A stretch of DNA of 64,000 nt from Acidobacteriota bacterium (lineage in GTDB: Bacteria > Acidobacteriota > Vicinamibacteria > Vicinamibacterales > SCN-69-37), in NCBI GenBank assembly GCA_947467605.1, contig CANIII010000014.1:49225-113224 (forward strand). Direction: 5' to 3'. Shown here piece by piece: positions 36,399 to 45,344 of this stretch. Within the stretch, counting starts at the first letter, position 1; the number at the start of each line of letters is the position of its first letter. The notes under the pieces are model-generated. The model was given only the letters and a program-made list of their open reading frames with translations. It was not told the DNA's origin and made no database searches. The translations under genes were made by a program, and so were the position numbers.

Positions 36399-38171
36399 AT
36401 GAGAAAACCGCTCTACGCAGTAATGACCGTCACGTTTGGCGTGGCGCTCGTCGCCGCGTTGCCGATTCGCGCATTTAACGAATCAATCGACTATGACGGC
36501 ATCAACAAGATCAAGACACAGGGGCTGGTCGTCGCCAATTCACAGGTGATGCAGGTCTCGAGCTATCTGACGGACGTCTACGGACCGCGCCTCACTGGCT
36601 CACCCAATGTGCAGAAGGCCGGTGAATACGCCGTCGCGAAGATGAAGGAGTGGGGCCTCACGAATGTCTCGCTCGAGCCGTGGACGCCGTGTCCGGCTCA
36701 GCCCGCGCCAGCGGCGGGTGCCGCAGGCGCGCCCGCAGCCGGTGGCGGACGTGGTGGCGGTCAGCCTCCGGCGTGCAGCTTCCCGCGCGGATGGGTGAAC
36801 GAGAAGTTCTACATGTCGGCCGTCGCTCCGCAGCAGTTCCCGATTTCGGGGACGCCAACGGGCTGGACGCCGGGCACCGCGGGTCTCGTGCGCGGCGACG
36901 TCGTGATGGTCACGGAAAACACCGCCGAAGAACTGCAGGCGAAATACGCCGGCGGCAAGCTTAAGGGCAAGTGGGTGATCACTGCCGCGGCGCCTGACGT
37001 GCCCGCGTACTTCACGGCACCGGGCAAGCGCTACACGAAGGAAGAGCTCGAGAAGATGGACAGCCCGGATCACCCGGCTGAGATGGGCGCGACACCTGCG
37101 GGCGGACGCGGCGCAGCGGCTCCGGCACCAGGTGGACGCGGCGGCGCGGCGGGCGGTGGCGTGCCGTTCAATCGCAACAACTGGTTCAAGACCGAAGGCG
37201 TGCTCGGCGTGCTCTCAACGGCACCGCGCGGTCACGGCATCTACACGATCGGCGGCTCATCGGCGACCGACCCGATCACGGGCCTGACGGCGATTGCGAT
37301 TGCCGCGGAACAGTACGGCCGCATTGCGCGCATTCTCGAAAAGGGCATGCCCGTCACGATTGAAGCCGATATCAAGAACACCTACACACCAAACCCGCCC
37401 ATGTTCAACGTCGTCGGCGAAATTGCCGGAACAGACAAGGCGGATGAAGTGGTGATGCTCGGCGCGCACTTTGACTCGTGGCACGCCTCGACCGGCGCAA
37501 CCGACAACGCGGCCGGCTCGGCGGCGATGATGGAAGCGATGCGCATTCTCAAACAGAGCGGCGTGAAGCTGCGCCGCACGGTGCGCATCGGTCTATGGAC
37601 GGGTGAAGAACAAGGCCTGTTCGGCTCAAGCGACTACGTGAAGCGCCACTTCGGCACCGCAGCGGGTGGCGGTCGTGGCGGTGGCGGCGGACGCGGTGCC
37701 GCAGGCGCGCCAGGTGCGGCGCCGGCAGCAGCACCGGCTCCAACGCCGGCTGCGTTCACGCCGGAGCACGCGAAGTTCGCGGGCTACTTCAACATCGATA
37801 ACGGCACGGGCGCGATTCGCGGCATCTACCTGCAGCAAAACCAGGCCGTGGCGCCGATCTTCCGTGAGTGGATGGAGCCGTTCCGCAGTATCGGCATGAC
37901 GACGATCGCCGCCGGCAACACCGGCGGAACGGATCATCAGTCGTACGACGCTGTCGGCCTGCCGGGCTTCCAGTTCATTCAGGACGAGGTCGAGTACAAC
38001 TCGATGACACACCACACGAACCTCGACAGCTACGAGCGATTGCAGCCGGAAGACATGCGCCGCAACGCGACGATCGCGGCGGCGTTCGCATTCCTCGCTG
38101 CGAACCGCGACGAGAAACTCCCGCGCAAGCCGGCGACGGCGCTGCCGGGTGGTGGACGCGGCGGGATGTAA
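36399..38171 (+). CDS. M28 family zinc aminopeptidase, secreted
   Basis: 590 residues with a signal peptide (MRKPLYAVMTVTFGVALVAALPIRA). A PA-like insert lies in the first half. The M28 metal site is readable: GAHFDSWH (His, Asp), ATDNAAGSA (bridging Asp), TGEEQGLFGSSDY (catalytic Glu-Glu), YFNIDNG (Asp) and SMTHHTNLD (His). Gly/Arg-rich low-complexity inserts occur at about 100-125, 225-255 and 425-450, where homologues have loops. It removes N-terminal residues from peptides outside the cytoplasm. The ribosome site GGAGGA (36385-36390) sits 8 nt before the ATG, and a terminator follows. Confidence 0.92.
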   Translation: MRKPLYAVMTVTFGVALVAALPIRAFNESIDYDGINKIKTQGLVVANSQVMQVSSYLTDVYGPRLTGSPNVQKAGEYAVAKMKEWGLTNVSLEPWTPCPAQPAPAAGAAGAPAAGGGRGGGQPPACSFPRGWVNEKFYMSAVAPQQFPISGTPTGWTPGTAGLVRGDVVMVTENTAEELQAKYAGGKLKGKWVITAAAPDVPAYFTAPGKRYTKEELEKMDSPDHPAEMGATPAGGRGAAAPAPGGRGGAAGGGVPFNRNNWFKTEGVLGVLSTAPRGHGIYTIGGSSATDPITGLTAIAIAAEQYGRIARILEKGMPVTIEADIKNTYTPNPPMFNVVGEIAGTDKADEVVMLGAHFDSWHASTGATDNAAGSAAMMEAMRILKQSGVKLRRTVRIGLWTGEEQGLFGSSDYVKRHFGTAAGGGRGGGGGRGAAGAPGAAPAAAPAPTPAAFTPEHAKFAGYFNIDNGTGAIRGIYLQQNQAVAPIFREWMEPFRSIGMTTIAAGNTGGTDHQSYDAVGLPGFQFIQDEVEYNSMTHHTNLDSYERLQPEDMRRNATIAAAFAFLAANRDEKLPRKPATALPGGGRGGM

Positions 38172-38208
38172 CACGTGAATCTGGTCATCTGATCAGATCC
38201 AATAACTG

Positions 38209-38237
38209 AAACGGGGCGCCAGTGGCGCCCCGTTTTT
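38209..38237. terminator. Rho-independent terminator between the M28 peptidase and the helicase gene
   Basis: Inverted repeat ACGGGGCGCC (38211-38220) / GGCGCCCCGT with a 3-nt loop AGT, followed by TTTT on the plus strand. It separates two convergent genes and, with the three A before it, may act in both directions, mainly for the peptidase. Confidence 0.88.
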
Positions 38238-38241
38238 GTTT

Positions 38242-39633
38242 CTATCGCGGTCCGCGTCCGCCGCCACCTGGTCCGCGTCCACCACCGCCGGGCCCACGCC
38301 CGCCACCACCTGGGCCGCGACCACCGCCGCCGCCAGGGCGACCGCCACCGGGGCGTCCACCACCGCCCGGACGACCACCGCCACCGCCATGCCCTGTCGT
38401 CGGTCCGCCTTGACGACGGCCGGCACCGCGAGCGCGATCAGCCGCCTTGCGTGCGCGGATTTCGGCGATGCGCTGCGCGAGCGGCACCTCGAGCTTGGCT
38501 TCCGGCTTGGCGTTGTAATCGAAATCCGGCAGCGTCACGCGCTGTAACGGTTTGCCAATCGCCTTTTCGATCGCGCGCAGATCGCTCTCTTCGTCGCGGC
38601 TCACAAACGTGAACGCTTCGCCCGTCGCTTCCGCGCGACCCGTACGGCCGACGCGATGAATGTAATCCTCAGGCACCATCGGCACGTCGAAGTTCACGAC
38701 GTGGCCAAGTTCGTTGACATCGATGCCGCGTGCCGCAATGTCCGTGGCCACCAGTACCGGAAACTTGCCGGACTTGAAGCCGGCGAGCGCGGCCGTGCGC
38801 TGCGTCTGCGAGCGATTGCCATGAATGCGCTCGGCGTTCACACCGTGGCGCACGAGAAAGTCTGCGAGCCGATTCGCGCGATGCTTGGTCCGCGTGAACA
38901 CGAGCGCCTGCTTCATGTCGCCGCGCTTGAGCAGCGCGAGCAACAGTGACGACTTGAGTTCCTGCGACACCGGGTAGATCGCCTGCGTGATGCCGGAGGC
39001 CGGCGCCGCCTGACGTTCCTTCTGAATGAACACCGGGTTGTGCAGCATCTCGCGCGTCAGCGCCTGAATCGGCGGCGGCATCGTGGCGCTGAAGAAGAGC
39101 GTCTGACGCTTCTGCGGAATGAACCGCAGGATTTTGCGGATCTCCGGCAGGAAGCCCATGTCGAGCATCCGGTCCGCTTCGTCGAGCACGAGGTGCTCCA
39201 GCTTGTCGAACTTCGCGTAGCTGTTGCGCAGGTGATCGAGCAACCGGCCCGGGCACGCGATGATCACGTCAACGCCCGAGCGCAGCGCATGCTCCTGCGG
39301 GCCCATGCCGACACCGCCGTAGATCGCCGCGCCGGTCACGGGCGTGTGCACAGCCAGATCTTTCATGTCGTCGAGAATCTGCTGCGCGAGCTCGCGCGTC
39401 GGCGCCAGCACCAGCGCGCGCGTCGTGCCGCGCGGCTTGTCGATCAGCTTGTTGAGAATCGGCAACAAGAATGCCGCTGTTTTGCCGCTGCCGGTCTGCG
39501 CGCATGCGAGCAGATCGCGTCCTTCGACGCCGGGCGGAATGGAGTCCGTCTGAATAGGTGTCGGACGGACGAACCCGAGTTCCTTGATACCGAGGAGCAG
39601 GGAGGGATGGAGCTTGAAGTCAGTGAAAGCCAA
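38242..39633 (-). CDS. rhlE: DEAD-box RNA helicase, RhlE-type, with RGG-rich tail
   Basis: 463 residues. Full motif set: RPTPIQ (Q motif), AQTGSGKT, PTRELAQQ, CPGRLLDHL, DEADRMLDMGF, SATMP, LVFTRTKHRA, ATDIAARGIDVNELGHVVNFD and HRVGRTGR. Residues after about 400 form a Gly/Arg/Pro tail with near-identical GGGGRGP units (encoded at about 38242-38400), expected to bind RNA without sequence specificity. It remodels rRNA or mRNA structure. The exact paralogue name within the RhlE/DeaD group is inferred. Confidence 0.93.
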   Translation of the reverse strand: MAFTDFKLHPSLLLGIKELGFVRPTPIQTDSIPPGVEGRDLLACAQTGSGKTAAFLLPILNKLIDKPRGTTRALVLAPTRELAQQILDDMKDLAVHTPVTGAAIYGGVGMGPQEHALRSGVDVIIACPGRLLDHLRNSYAKFDKLEHLVLDEADRMLDMGFLPEIRKILRFIPQKRQTLFFSATMPPPIQALTREMLHNPVFIQKERQAAPASGITQAIYPVSQELKSSLLLALLKRGDMKQALVFTRTKHRANRLADFLVRHGVNAERIHGNRSQTQRTAALAGFKSGKFPVLVATDIAARGIDVNELGHVVNFDVPMVPEDYIHRVGRTGRAEATGEAFTFVSRDEESDLRAIEKAIGKPLQRVTLPDFDYNAKPEAKLEVPLAQRIAEIRARKAADRARGAGRRQGGPTTGHGGGGGRPGGGGRPGGGRPGGGGGRGPGGGGRGPGGGGRGPGGGGRGPR

Positions 39634-39684
39634 GCCCCCACTGTATCACCGGGCCTTTCAGAGCCACCGACCCGCGCCCGCACC

Positions 39685-40983
39685 CTAGTCCGTGTCGATC
39701 TCCAGGCGGTGGATGTCGCCCAGGATCACGCTGTAGGCGAACGCGCCGAGCAATGCGACCACCGCGATGTAGATGAGCGGGCCGACGAACGAGCCCGTGA
39801 TGCCGAACGTGATGCCAATCACCATCGGCGTGACGATGCCCGCGAGGTTGGCGCTGAAGTTGAAGATACCGGCCGTCAGACCAATCAGCTTCTTCGGCGC
39901 CACGTCGGAGACGACGGTCCATCCGAGGTTCGTCATGCCCTGCCCAAAGAACGCGATCGACATGACGAGGATGACGAGCGCGTTGTTATCGGCTGGCACG
40001 TAGTTGGCCGCGATGATCGTGGACGCGAGTAACAGCCCGCTCACGATCGGCAGCTTGCGCGCGAGATTAGCAGACCCCGTTTTTTTCAGGATGATGTCCG
40101 AGATTAAACCGCCGAGCAGCACGCCGGCCGACGCGCCGATGAACGGTAGCGCGGTCATGAAGCCGGCCTTGATGAACGTCATGCCGCGCGCGGTGACCAG
40201 ATACGTCGGAAACCACGTCACGAAAAACACTTGCGTCGAGTTGCCGCCAAACTGCCCGATCGACGCGCCGATGATCTGGCGATGCTTCAGCAGCGCGCGA
40301 ATGTGGCTCCACTTGAAGCGCAGGGGTTCGCCTTTGTATTCACCGCCACCACCTGCTTCGATGAGGTCCACCTCGGCCTTGTTCACGCTCTTGCTGTCGG
40401 CCAGGTTGCGATACACGAACCACCAGACGAGTGAAAACAGAATGCCGAATCCGCCGACAATCACGAACAGACCGCGCCAACCGAAACGCTGCGTCAGCCA
40501 GAACAACGGGATGCTGAGAAAGCCGAGACCCGCGTACTGTCCGAACGAGTAGATGCCGTTGGCGCGCGCGCGCTCCTGCTGCGGAAACCACGTGGCGAGA
40601 ATCCGGCTGTTGGCCGGAAAGCACGGCGCTTCGAAAATGCCAACGCCGATGCGCGTCGCAATCAGGCTCGTGAGCGACGTCACGGCACCCATCAGCGCCG
40701 TAAACAGTGACCAGAACGCCACCGCGATGAAGTACGTGAGGCGCGTGCCGAAGCGATCAAGGAAAATGCCGCCGGGAATCTGCAGCGCCGCGTAGCTCCA
40801 CGAAAATGCGGAGAACACGAGGCCCATCTGCGCGGCCGACAGCGCGAGATCCTTGGTAAGAAACGGCGCCGCGATTCCGAGCACCGTCCGATCCAGATAA
40901 TTGATCATCGTTCCCGTGGCGACGAGCGCCAGGATCGGGAACCAGCGGACATTGGTCGGTCGAGACGAAGCAGATGGGGTCAT
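39685..40983 (-). CDS. MFS transporter, anion:cation symporter (ACS)-like
   Basis: 432 residues with 12 predicted membrane helices. The N-terminus NYLDRTVLGIAAPFLTKDLALSAAQMGLVFSAFSWSYAALQIPGGIFLDRFGTR is typical of the ACS family (hexuronate, glucarate and phthalate carriers). FPANSRILATWFPQQERARANGIYSFGQYAG and NLGWTVVSDVAPKKLIGLTAGIFNFSANLAGIVTP support this. It is a proton-coupled importer of an organic anion, substrate unknown. It sits alone between the helicase and amidohydrolase genes. Confidence 0.85.
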   Translation of the reverse strand: MTPSASSRPTNVRWFPILALVATGTMINYLDRTVLGIAAPFLTKDLALSAAQMGLVFSAFSWSYAALQIPGGIFLDRFGTRLTYFIAVAFWSLFTALMGAVTSLTSLIATRIGVGIFEAPCFPANSRILATWFPQQERARANGIYSFGQYAGLGFLSIPLFWLTQRFGWRGLFVIVGGFGILFSLVWWFVYRNLADSKSVNKAEVDLIEAGGGGEYKGEPLRFKWSHIRALLKHRQIIGASIGQFGGNSTQVFFVTWFPTYLVTARGMTFIKAGFMTALPFIGASAGVLLGGLISDIILKKTGSANLARKLPIVSGLLLASTIIAANYVPADNNALVILVMSIAFFGQGMTNLGWTVVSDVAPKKLIGLTAGIFNFSANLAGIVTPMVIGITFGITGSFVGPLIYIAVVALLGAFAYSVILGDIHRLEIDTD

Positions 40984-41090
40984 GGTGTGCGTGTGCGGCG
41001 ATTGGTCAGCCGCCGCGCGATGCTAGCACCTGACACCCCTCGTGTTACTGCGGATAACGTTTTGACACGGTTACACGCCATTTCACGGCG

Positions 41091-42527
41091 CTACCAGAGC
41101 CCGACTTTGCCCTTCACCGAGGCGATGAGCTTGATCGGATCAAACCCAATCCCCTTGCGAAAGATGGTGTCCACGCGGCGGACGTCGCCGATCGTCGTCG
41201 AGGGATCGCCCATGACAAGCATCAAGTCGGCCTGCTTGCCGACCACGATCGATCCAACCTTGGCGTCGCGGCCCAGGTACTTCGCGCCGTTGAGCGTCGA
41301 GATCTTGATCGCTTCGAGCGGCGTGTGTCCTTCTTCGACGAGCAGCTCGACCTGTCGTTGATTCGCGTACCCAGGAATCACACCGCCTGATCCCGTTGGG
41401 TCGGTGCCGGCGACGAGCATGCCGCCCGCTTTAGCGAACGCGAGCTCAAGAGCCATCATTTTTGGAAAGAGCTCTTTGTAGACCGAGGCTTGAGAGGTCG
41501 AGACGCGCTGGTAGGACGCCTCGAACTGGGTCTTGAGATCAGGCAGCAAGACGTCGAGCCCCGGCGGCATTGGCCGGCCGGGCGTGAACGTCTCGAATAC
41601 CGTCAGCGTTGACGTGAGCGCGACCTTCTTGTCGACGAGTTTCTTGATGAGCGCTTTCACCGGCTCGCTGTTGATGTCCGCAGCGACCACAGACTGCTGC
41701 CCCGGTCCTTGGCCTGGACAGACATCGGGCTGCTTGTTCGGAAAGAAATCGGTGGCGGCCGCGAACCCATGTTCGAGATTGTCGATGCCCATGTCGGCCG
41801 CCTCGCCGAGCGTCACCGAACAGAGATGCGCGGTGACTTTCAGCCCACGCTTGTGTGCTTGATCAATTGCCGCGGCAAGATCCGCGCGTGAGATCTGCAT
41901 GTAGGCCTTGAACGACGTCGCGCCCTGGTCGGCCCAATAGTCGACGTGACGACGCGCGTCGGCTTCGCTCTTGAGCACCGTCATCTGCAACGAACCGGGC
42001 CGCGGGCCGTTCAGATACGGCGCCGTGGCATCGATCGCGGGCCCCACAATCTCGCCGCTTTCGGTGCCGCGGGCGAGCGACATGTCCATGAAGCCGTTCT
42101 CATTGCCGGCCGTACGCATGGTCGTCACGCCGCCGGCGAGATAGAGCCGCACAAAACTGGCGCCGAGCTGGCCGTACACACCGGGCCCGGTCGGATAGTA
42201 AAGATGCTCGTGCAACATCACGAGGCCGGGCAGCACACTCTTGCCCGTGCCGTCGACGACGGTTGCGCCTTCAGGCACCGCGGTTGATGCGGCCGGTCCC
42301 ATTGCCGCGATGTTGCCGCCGCGAATGATCAGCGTTTGATCCGCGCGCGCCGGTGCACCGGTGCCGTCGATCACGCGCACATGCGTGATCGCAACGACGG
42401 CGCCATCAACCTTCATATACGCGCGATTCGGGTTCGGTGCCTGCCCGCCAGCGCCTTGCCCGCGCTGCGCGGCAACGAGACCGGCACACACCAGAACGAG
42501 GGCGGCGACGATGGCGGCTTTTTTCAC
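41091..42527 (-). CDS. Secreted amidohydrolase (imidazolonepropionase-like)
   Basis: 478 residues with signal peptide MKKAAIVAALVLVCAGLVAAQ. Metal-dependent amidohydrolase fold: LPGLVMLHEHLYYP (first HxH pair), AHLCSVTLGEAADMGIDNLEHGF (two His), and AGTDPTGSG (catalytic Asp). The C-terminal beta-sandwich strand is GSIVVGKQADLMLVMGDPSTTI. It hydrolyses C-N bonds in cyclic amides or dipeptides in the periplasm; substrate unknown. It is followed on the same strand by no close gene, and the DUF1028 gene lies 20 nt upstream of it. Confidence 0.88.
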   Translation of the reverse strand: MKKAAIVAALVLVCAGLVAAQRGQGAGGQAPNPNRAYMKVDGAVVAITHVRVIDGTGAPARADQTLIIRGGNIAAMGPAASTAVPEGATVVDGTGKSVLPGLVMLHEHLYYPTGPGVYGQLGASFVRLYLAGGVTTMRTAGNENGFMDMSLARGTESGEIVGPAIDATAPYLNGPRPGSLQMTVLKSEADARRHVDYWADQGATSFKAYMQISRADLAAAIDQAHKRGLKVTAHLCSVTLGEAADMGIDNLEHGFAAATDFFPNKQPDVCPGQGPGQQSVVAADINSEPVKALIKKLVDKKVALTSTLTVFETFTPGRPMPPGLDVLLPDLKTQFEASYQRVSTSQASVYKELFPKMMALELAFAKAGGMLVAGTDPTGSGGVIPGYANQRQVELLVEEGHTPLEAIKISTLNGAKYLGRDAKVGSIVVGKQADLMLVMGDPSTTIGDVRRVDTIFRKGIGFDPIKLIASVKGKVGLW

Positions 42528-42547
42528 GGGGGTAGATTACTTGAAGA

Positions 42548-43333
42548 TCAGCGTCGCGGACGTTGTCGGGCCGCAAGTTGCACGAGCCGGCCCAGTTCCT
42601 TGATCGGCTCGGGATTGTCATCGACCTGCAGGCGCAACACGACGTCGTTGTGGAGCCACACGCCGCCGTCCTTCTTCACGACGATCATCGCCGCGCTTTG
42701 CTTGCCACGAATGTCGCCACCGGCGGCATCGCCCGCTTCGAGCGCTGCCTGCAACCGAAAGGAAATGTGGTTGGGCTTGCCGTCTTTGTCTTTCGCGCTG
42801 TTCTCGAACGCGTCGACCATGTTCTGCACGACGGCGGGGCCCGCCAGAATGTTGCCCTGTGCCGTGCAATGCAGCCCTTGCTTGTCACCCGCCCATGTCG
42901 TGGCTTCCGCGCCCGTGTGTGCCGCGAATTCACCGTTCGCGTTCATGACGGCGAACTGCCGGCCGGCCTTCTGCCACTTCTGACCGCGAAGTGTCTCGTC
43001 GGGATCGCCGGCGAGGATGGCCTTGATGATGTCTTTCGGCGCCATGCCTGTTTTCAGCAGCGCCATTCCACGCGGACCGTAGTTCACGTTGACGATCGCC
43101 TGCGTGGCGACCGCACCAACGCCGGCTTCGGCCCACAGCACGCCGTTGCCGACAGAAAACACGCGCGACTGCACGGCCGCGCCAATCTCGCCGGTCTCCG
43201 GATCGAAGCCGAGAATTGAAAACGTGCCGGGTGGATCGTTCGGTCCGTTGACCTCGCGTTGCTGTGCACTCAGCGTGAGCGACGCCACGACGGCGATCGC
43301 GCACAACACAAACAGATGGCTGACACGTTTCAT
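42548..43333 (-). CDS. DUF1028 family secreted protein
   Basis: 261 residues with signal peptide MKRVSHLFVLCAIAVVASLTLSAQ. The DUF1028 core is clear: GTFSILGFDPETGEIGAAVQSRVFSVGNGVLWAEAGVGAVATQAIVNVNYGPRGMALL. It continues QFAVMNANGEFAAHTGAEATTWAG and AQGNILAGPAVVQNMVDAF. The family has an Ntn-hydrolase-like fold with no firmly assigned reaction. It is placed 20 nt before the amidohydrolase gene and probably shares its transcript, which suggests a joint role in handling an amide or peptide compound outside the cytoplasm (inference). Confidence 0.9.
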   Translation of the reverse strand: MKRVSHLFVLCAIAVVASLTLSAQQREVNGPNDPPGTFSILGFDPETGEIGAAVQSRVFSVGNGVLWAEAGVGAVATQAIVNVNYGPRGMALLKTGMAPKDIIKAILAGDPDETLRGQKWQKAGRQFAVMNANGEFAAHTGAEATTWAGDKQGLHCTAQGNILAGPAVVQNMVDAFENSAKDKDGKPNHISFRLQAALEAGDAAGGDIRGKQSAAMIVVKKDGGVWLHNDVVLRLQVDDNPEPIKELGRLVQLAARQRPRR

Positions 43334-43348
43334 GGCGGGACCTCGTCG

Positions 43349-44128
43349 CTATCGGGTGGTCGCGGATTCGCGAAACTGATCTTCGTAGTGTTCCTGTAAA
43401 CAATCGGGGCAGATGCCGTGCGAGAACAGCGCCTCACCGCGCTCGTGAAAGTACCGCTCGATTTGCTGCCAGTCGCCGACTTCGCTGCGGAGCTTTCGAC
43501 AATGCGAACAAATCGGGATGATGTCACGCAACGTCCGCAACTCGCCGGCCACGGCTGAGGTGGCCGCGTCGAGCCGCACGCGTCTACGGATCGTCAACAT
43601 GCCCAACGCATTCAATGACGCGATCGCAATCACGTCACCCGGCACATCCACGCCGCCGCCGCTCAACGTCGTCATGCGCAACCCGATGAGTCCGAGGCTC
43701 AGCGCAATGGGGGCGACACACTGCCGCAGCGGCGTATCAGGCATGGCGAAATACATGATGCACAAAATCAAGACCGGGCTTCGCAAGGGCAGACCAGAGC
43801 CGGTGGGCCGGATCGAGTTCAGACCGATCGTGACCGCGGCGATGGCAATGGCGATCCAGAACACGGCATTTGAATATGACGCGCGCGATTTCACGCGACG
43901 CATCGCGAGAATGCCTACAGACGGCACGATCACGAGAATCAGGCGCAGCAACAACCGCTGCCTCAGCTTCGGCCAGTCGTGCGCGTAGAGTTCAAAGTCG
44001 GTCTTGACGAACCAGATCGCCGGCACCAGCAACATCGCAAGGCCCGTGGCAGACAGACGCTTGTCACTGGAGAGGCGAACCTCTTCCAGTGATTCGGCGG
44101 CGTCTCGAATGCGGCGTTGGAGGGCCAT
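43349..44128 (-). CDS. Membrane protein with C-terminal two-CxxC (zinc-ribbon-like) domain
   Basis: 259 residues from the ATG at 44128; 44140 is also possible. About five or six membrane helices (from AMLLVPAIWFV to IAIASLNALGML) are followed by a helix and a cytoplasmic tail LRTLRDIIPICSHCRKLRSEVGDWQQIERYFHERGEALFSHGICPDC. This CxxC...CPDC segment is the one often attached to bacterial sensor and response proteins. No kinase or GGDEF domain follows. It could be a stripped membrane sensor. It is probably on the same strand unit as the DUF1028 gene. Confidence 0.65.
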   Translation of the reverse strand: MALQRRIRDAAESLEEVRLSSDKRLSATGLAMLLVPAIWFVKTDFELYAHDWPKLRQRLLLRLILVIVPSVGILAMRRVKSRASYSNAVFWIAIAIAAVTIGLNSIRPTGSGLPLRSPVLILCIMYFAMPDTPLRQCVAPIALSLGLIGLRMTTLSGGGVDVPGDVIAIASLNALGMLTIRRRVRLDAATSAVAGELRTLRDIIPICSHCRKLRSEVGDWQQIERYFHERGEALFSHGICPDCLQEHYEDQFRESATTR

Positions 44129-44174
44129 ACGACAGGGCATTCTATGCTGGAGCCGCCTGCCGTATCATCGACGC

Positions 44175-45341
44175 ATGCGAATTTCCCTTCGTCGTGTCGC
44201 CGTGGCCGCGTGCCTGTTCGGCTTCGTGTGGCTTGCCCCTGCGTTTGCGCCATGGGAAAGCGCGCCGCTGGCGGCACAAAGCACAAGCGTCACGAACACT
44301 CCAAGGGTTGTCCCCGCCACGCTCAGTGACGAGGAATTCTGGAAGCTCAGCACGGAGATGTCCGAGCAGAACGGATATTTCCCGTCCGAGAACTTCGTCG
44401 GCAACGAGCTTTCGTTCCAGTGGGTCATTCCGAAGTTGCAGAAGACGATCAAACCGGGCGGCGTCTACCTGGGCGTCGGTCCGGATCAGAACTTCACCTA
44501 CATTGCCGCGCTCAAACCGAAGATCGTGTTCATCGTCGATATTCGCGAAGGCAACATGCTGCAGTTGCTGATGTACAAGGCGTTGATGGAGATGTCAGCC
44601 GATCGTGTGGAGTTCGCCGCGAAGCTCTTTGGCCGCAAGACACCTGTTGGCGTGAAGGCCGACGCCAGCGCGCACGTCATCATGACGGCGGTCTACGCAG
44701 AGAAGGCCGATCGGGCCGTGTACGACGCGACGCTCAAGTCGATTCACGATCGGTTGATCGGCACGCACCACTTCCCGCTCACTGACGCACAGTTCAACGG
44801 CCTCGAGCGCATCTACGCGATGTTCTTCGCCTACGGCCCAGGCATCACGTATCAGAACGGCAACACCGGCCGTGGCGGCAATCAGTACCCGACGTACTGG
44901 GACATGCAGGTCACCGACGACGCCCAAGGCAAGAGCCATGCGTATATGGAGTCGGACGAACAGTTCCAGACCATCAAGCGAATGGAGGCCGCGAATCTGA
45001 TCGTGCCCGTCGTGGGCAATTTCGGAGGTGCGAAGGCCATTCGCGCGGTGGGCACCTGGGTACGCGAACACGGCGGGACGGTGACGACGTTCTACACGTC
45101 GAACGTCGAGCAGTATTTGTTTCAGGACAACATCTGGCGCGAGTACTACAAGAACGTCGCAACGCTGCCGCTCGACGAGACGAGCACGTTCATTCGATCG
45201 GCGTTCAACATGGGCGGCTTTGGTGGCGGGGTGGGCGGCCTGCGATCGGCGCAGCTCACGTGCAGCATTCAGGAACTACTGGCCGCGTTCAACGCCGGCC
45301 GCATCAACAGTTACTACGACGTCCTCGGGATGTCGAAGTAG
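44175..45341 (+). CDS. Secreted protein with SAM-methyltransferase-like fold, unknown function
   Basis: 388 residues from MRISLRRVAVAACLFGFVWLAPAFA, a signal peptide. The mature part opens LSDEEFWKLSTEMSEQNGYFPSENFVGNE and contains GGVYLGVGPDQNFTYIAALKPKIVFIVDIREGNMLQLLMYKAL, a Rossmann-like motif I with an acidic strand 2. The remainder has the phrases FAYGPGITYQNGNTGRGGNQ and VPVVGNFGGAKAIRAVGTWVREHGGTVTTFYTSNVEQYL. It resembles the LIC_10091-type family of unknown role. An exported methyltransferase fold is unexpected because SAM is cytoplasmic. It is convergent with the hydrolase gene with a 3-nt gap. Confidence 0.7.
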   Translation: MRISLRRVAVAACLFGFVWLAPAFAPWESAPLAAQSTSVTNTPRVVPATLSDEEFWKLSTEMSEQNGYFPSENFVGNELSFQWVIPKLQKTIKPGGVYLGVGPDQNFTYIAALKPKIVFIVDIREGNMLQLLMYKALMEMSADRVEFAAKLFGRKTPVGVKADASAHVIMTAVYAEKADRAVYDATLKSIHDRLIGTHHFPLTDAQFNGLERIYAMFFAYGPGITYQNGNTGRGGNQYPTYWDMQVTDDAQGKSHAYMESDEQFQTIKRMEAANLIVPVVGNFGGAKAIRAVGTWVREHGGTVTTFYTSNVEQYLFQDNIWREYYKNVATLPLDETSTFIRSAFNMGGFGGGVGGLRSAQLTCSIQELLAAFNAGRINSYYDVLGMSK

Positions 45342-45344
45342 CGA

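Noticed and set aside
40984..41090. Possible small RNA or promoter cluster upstream of the MFS gene
   Set aside because: Only a weak match to the shared element and a lone TTGACA-like stretch; not enough for a feature.
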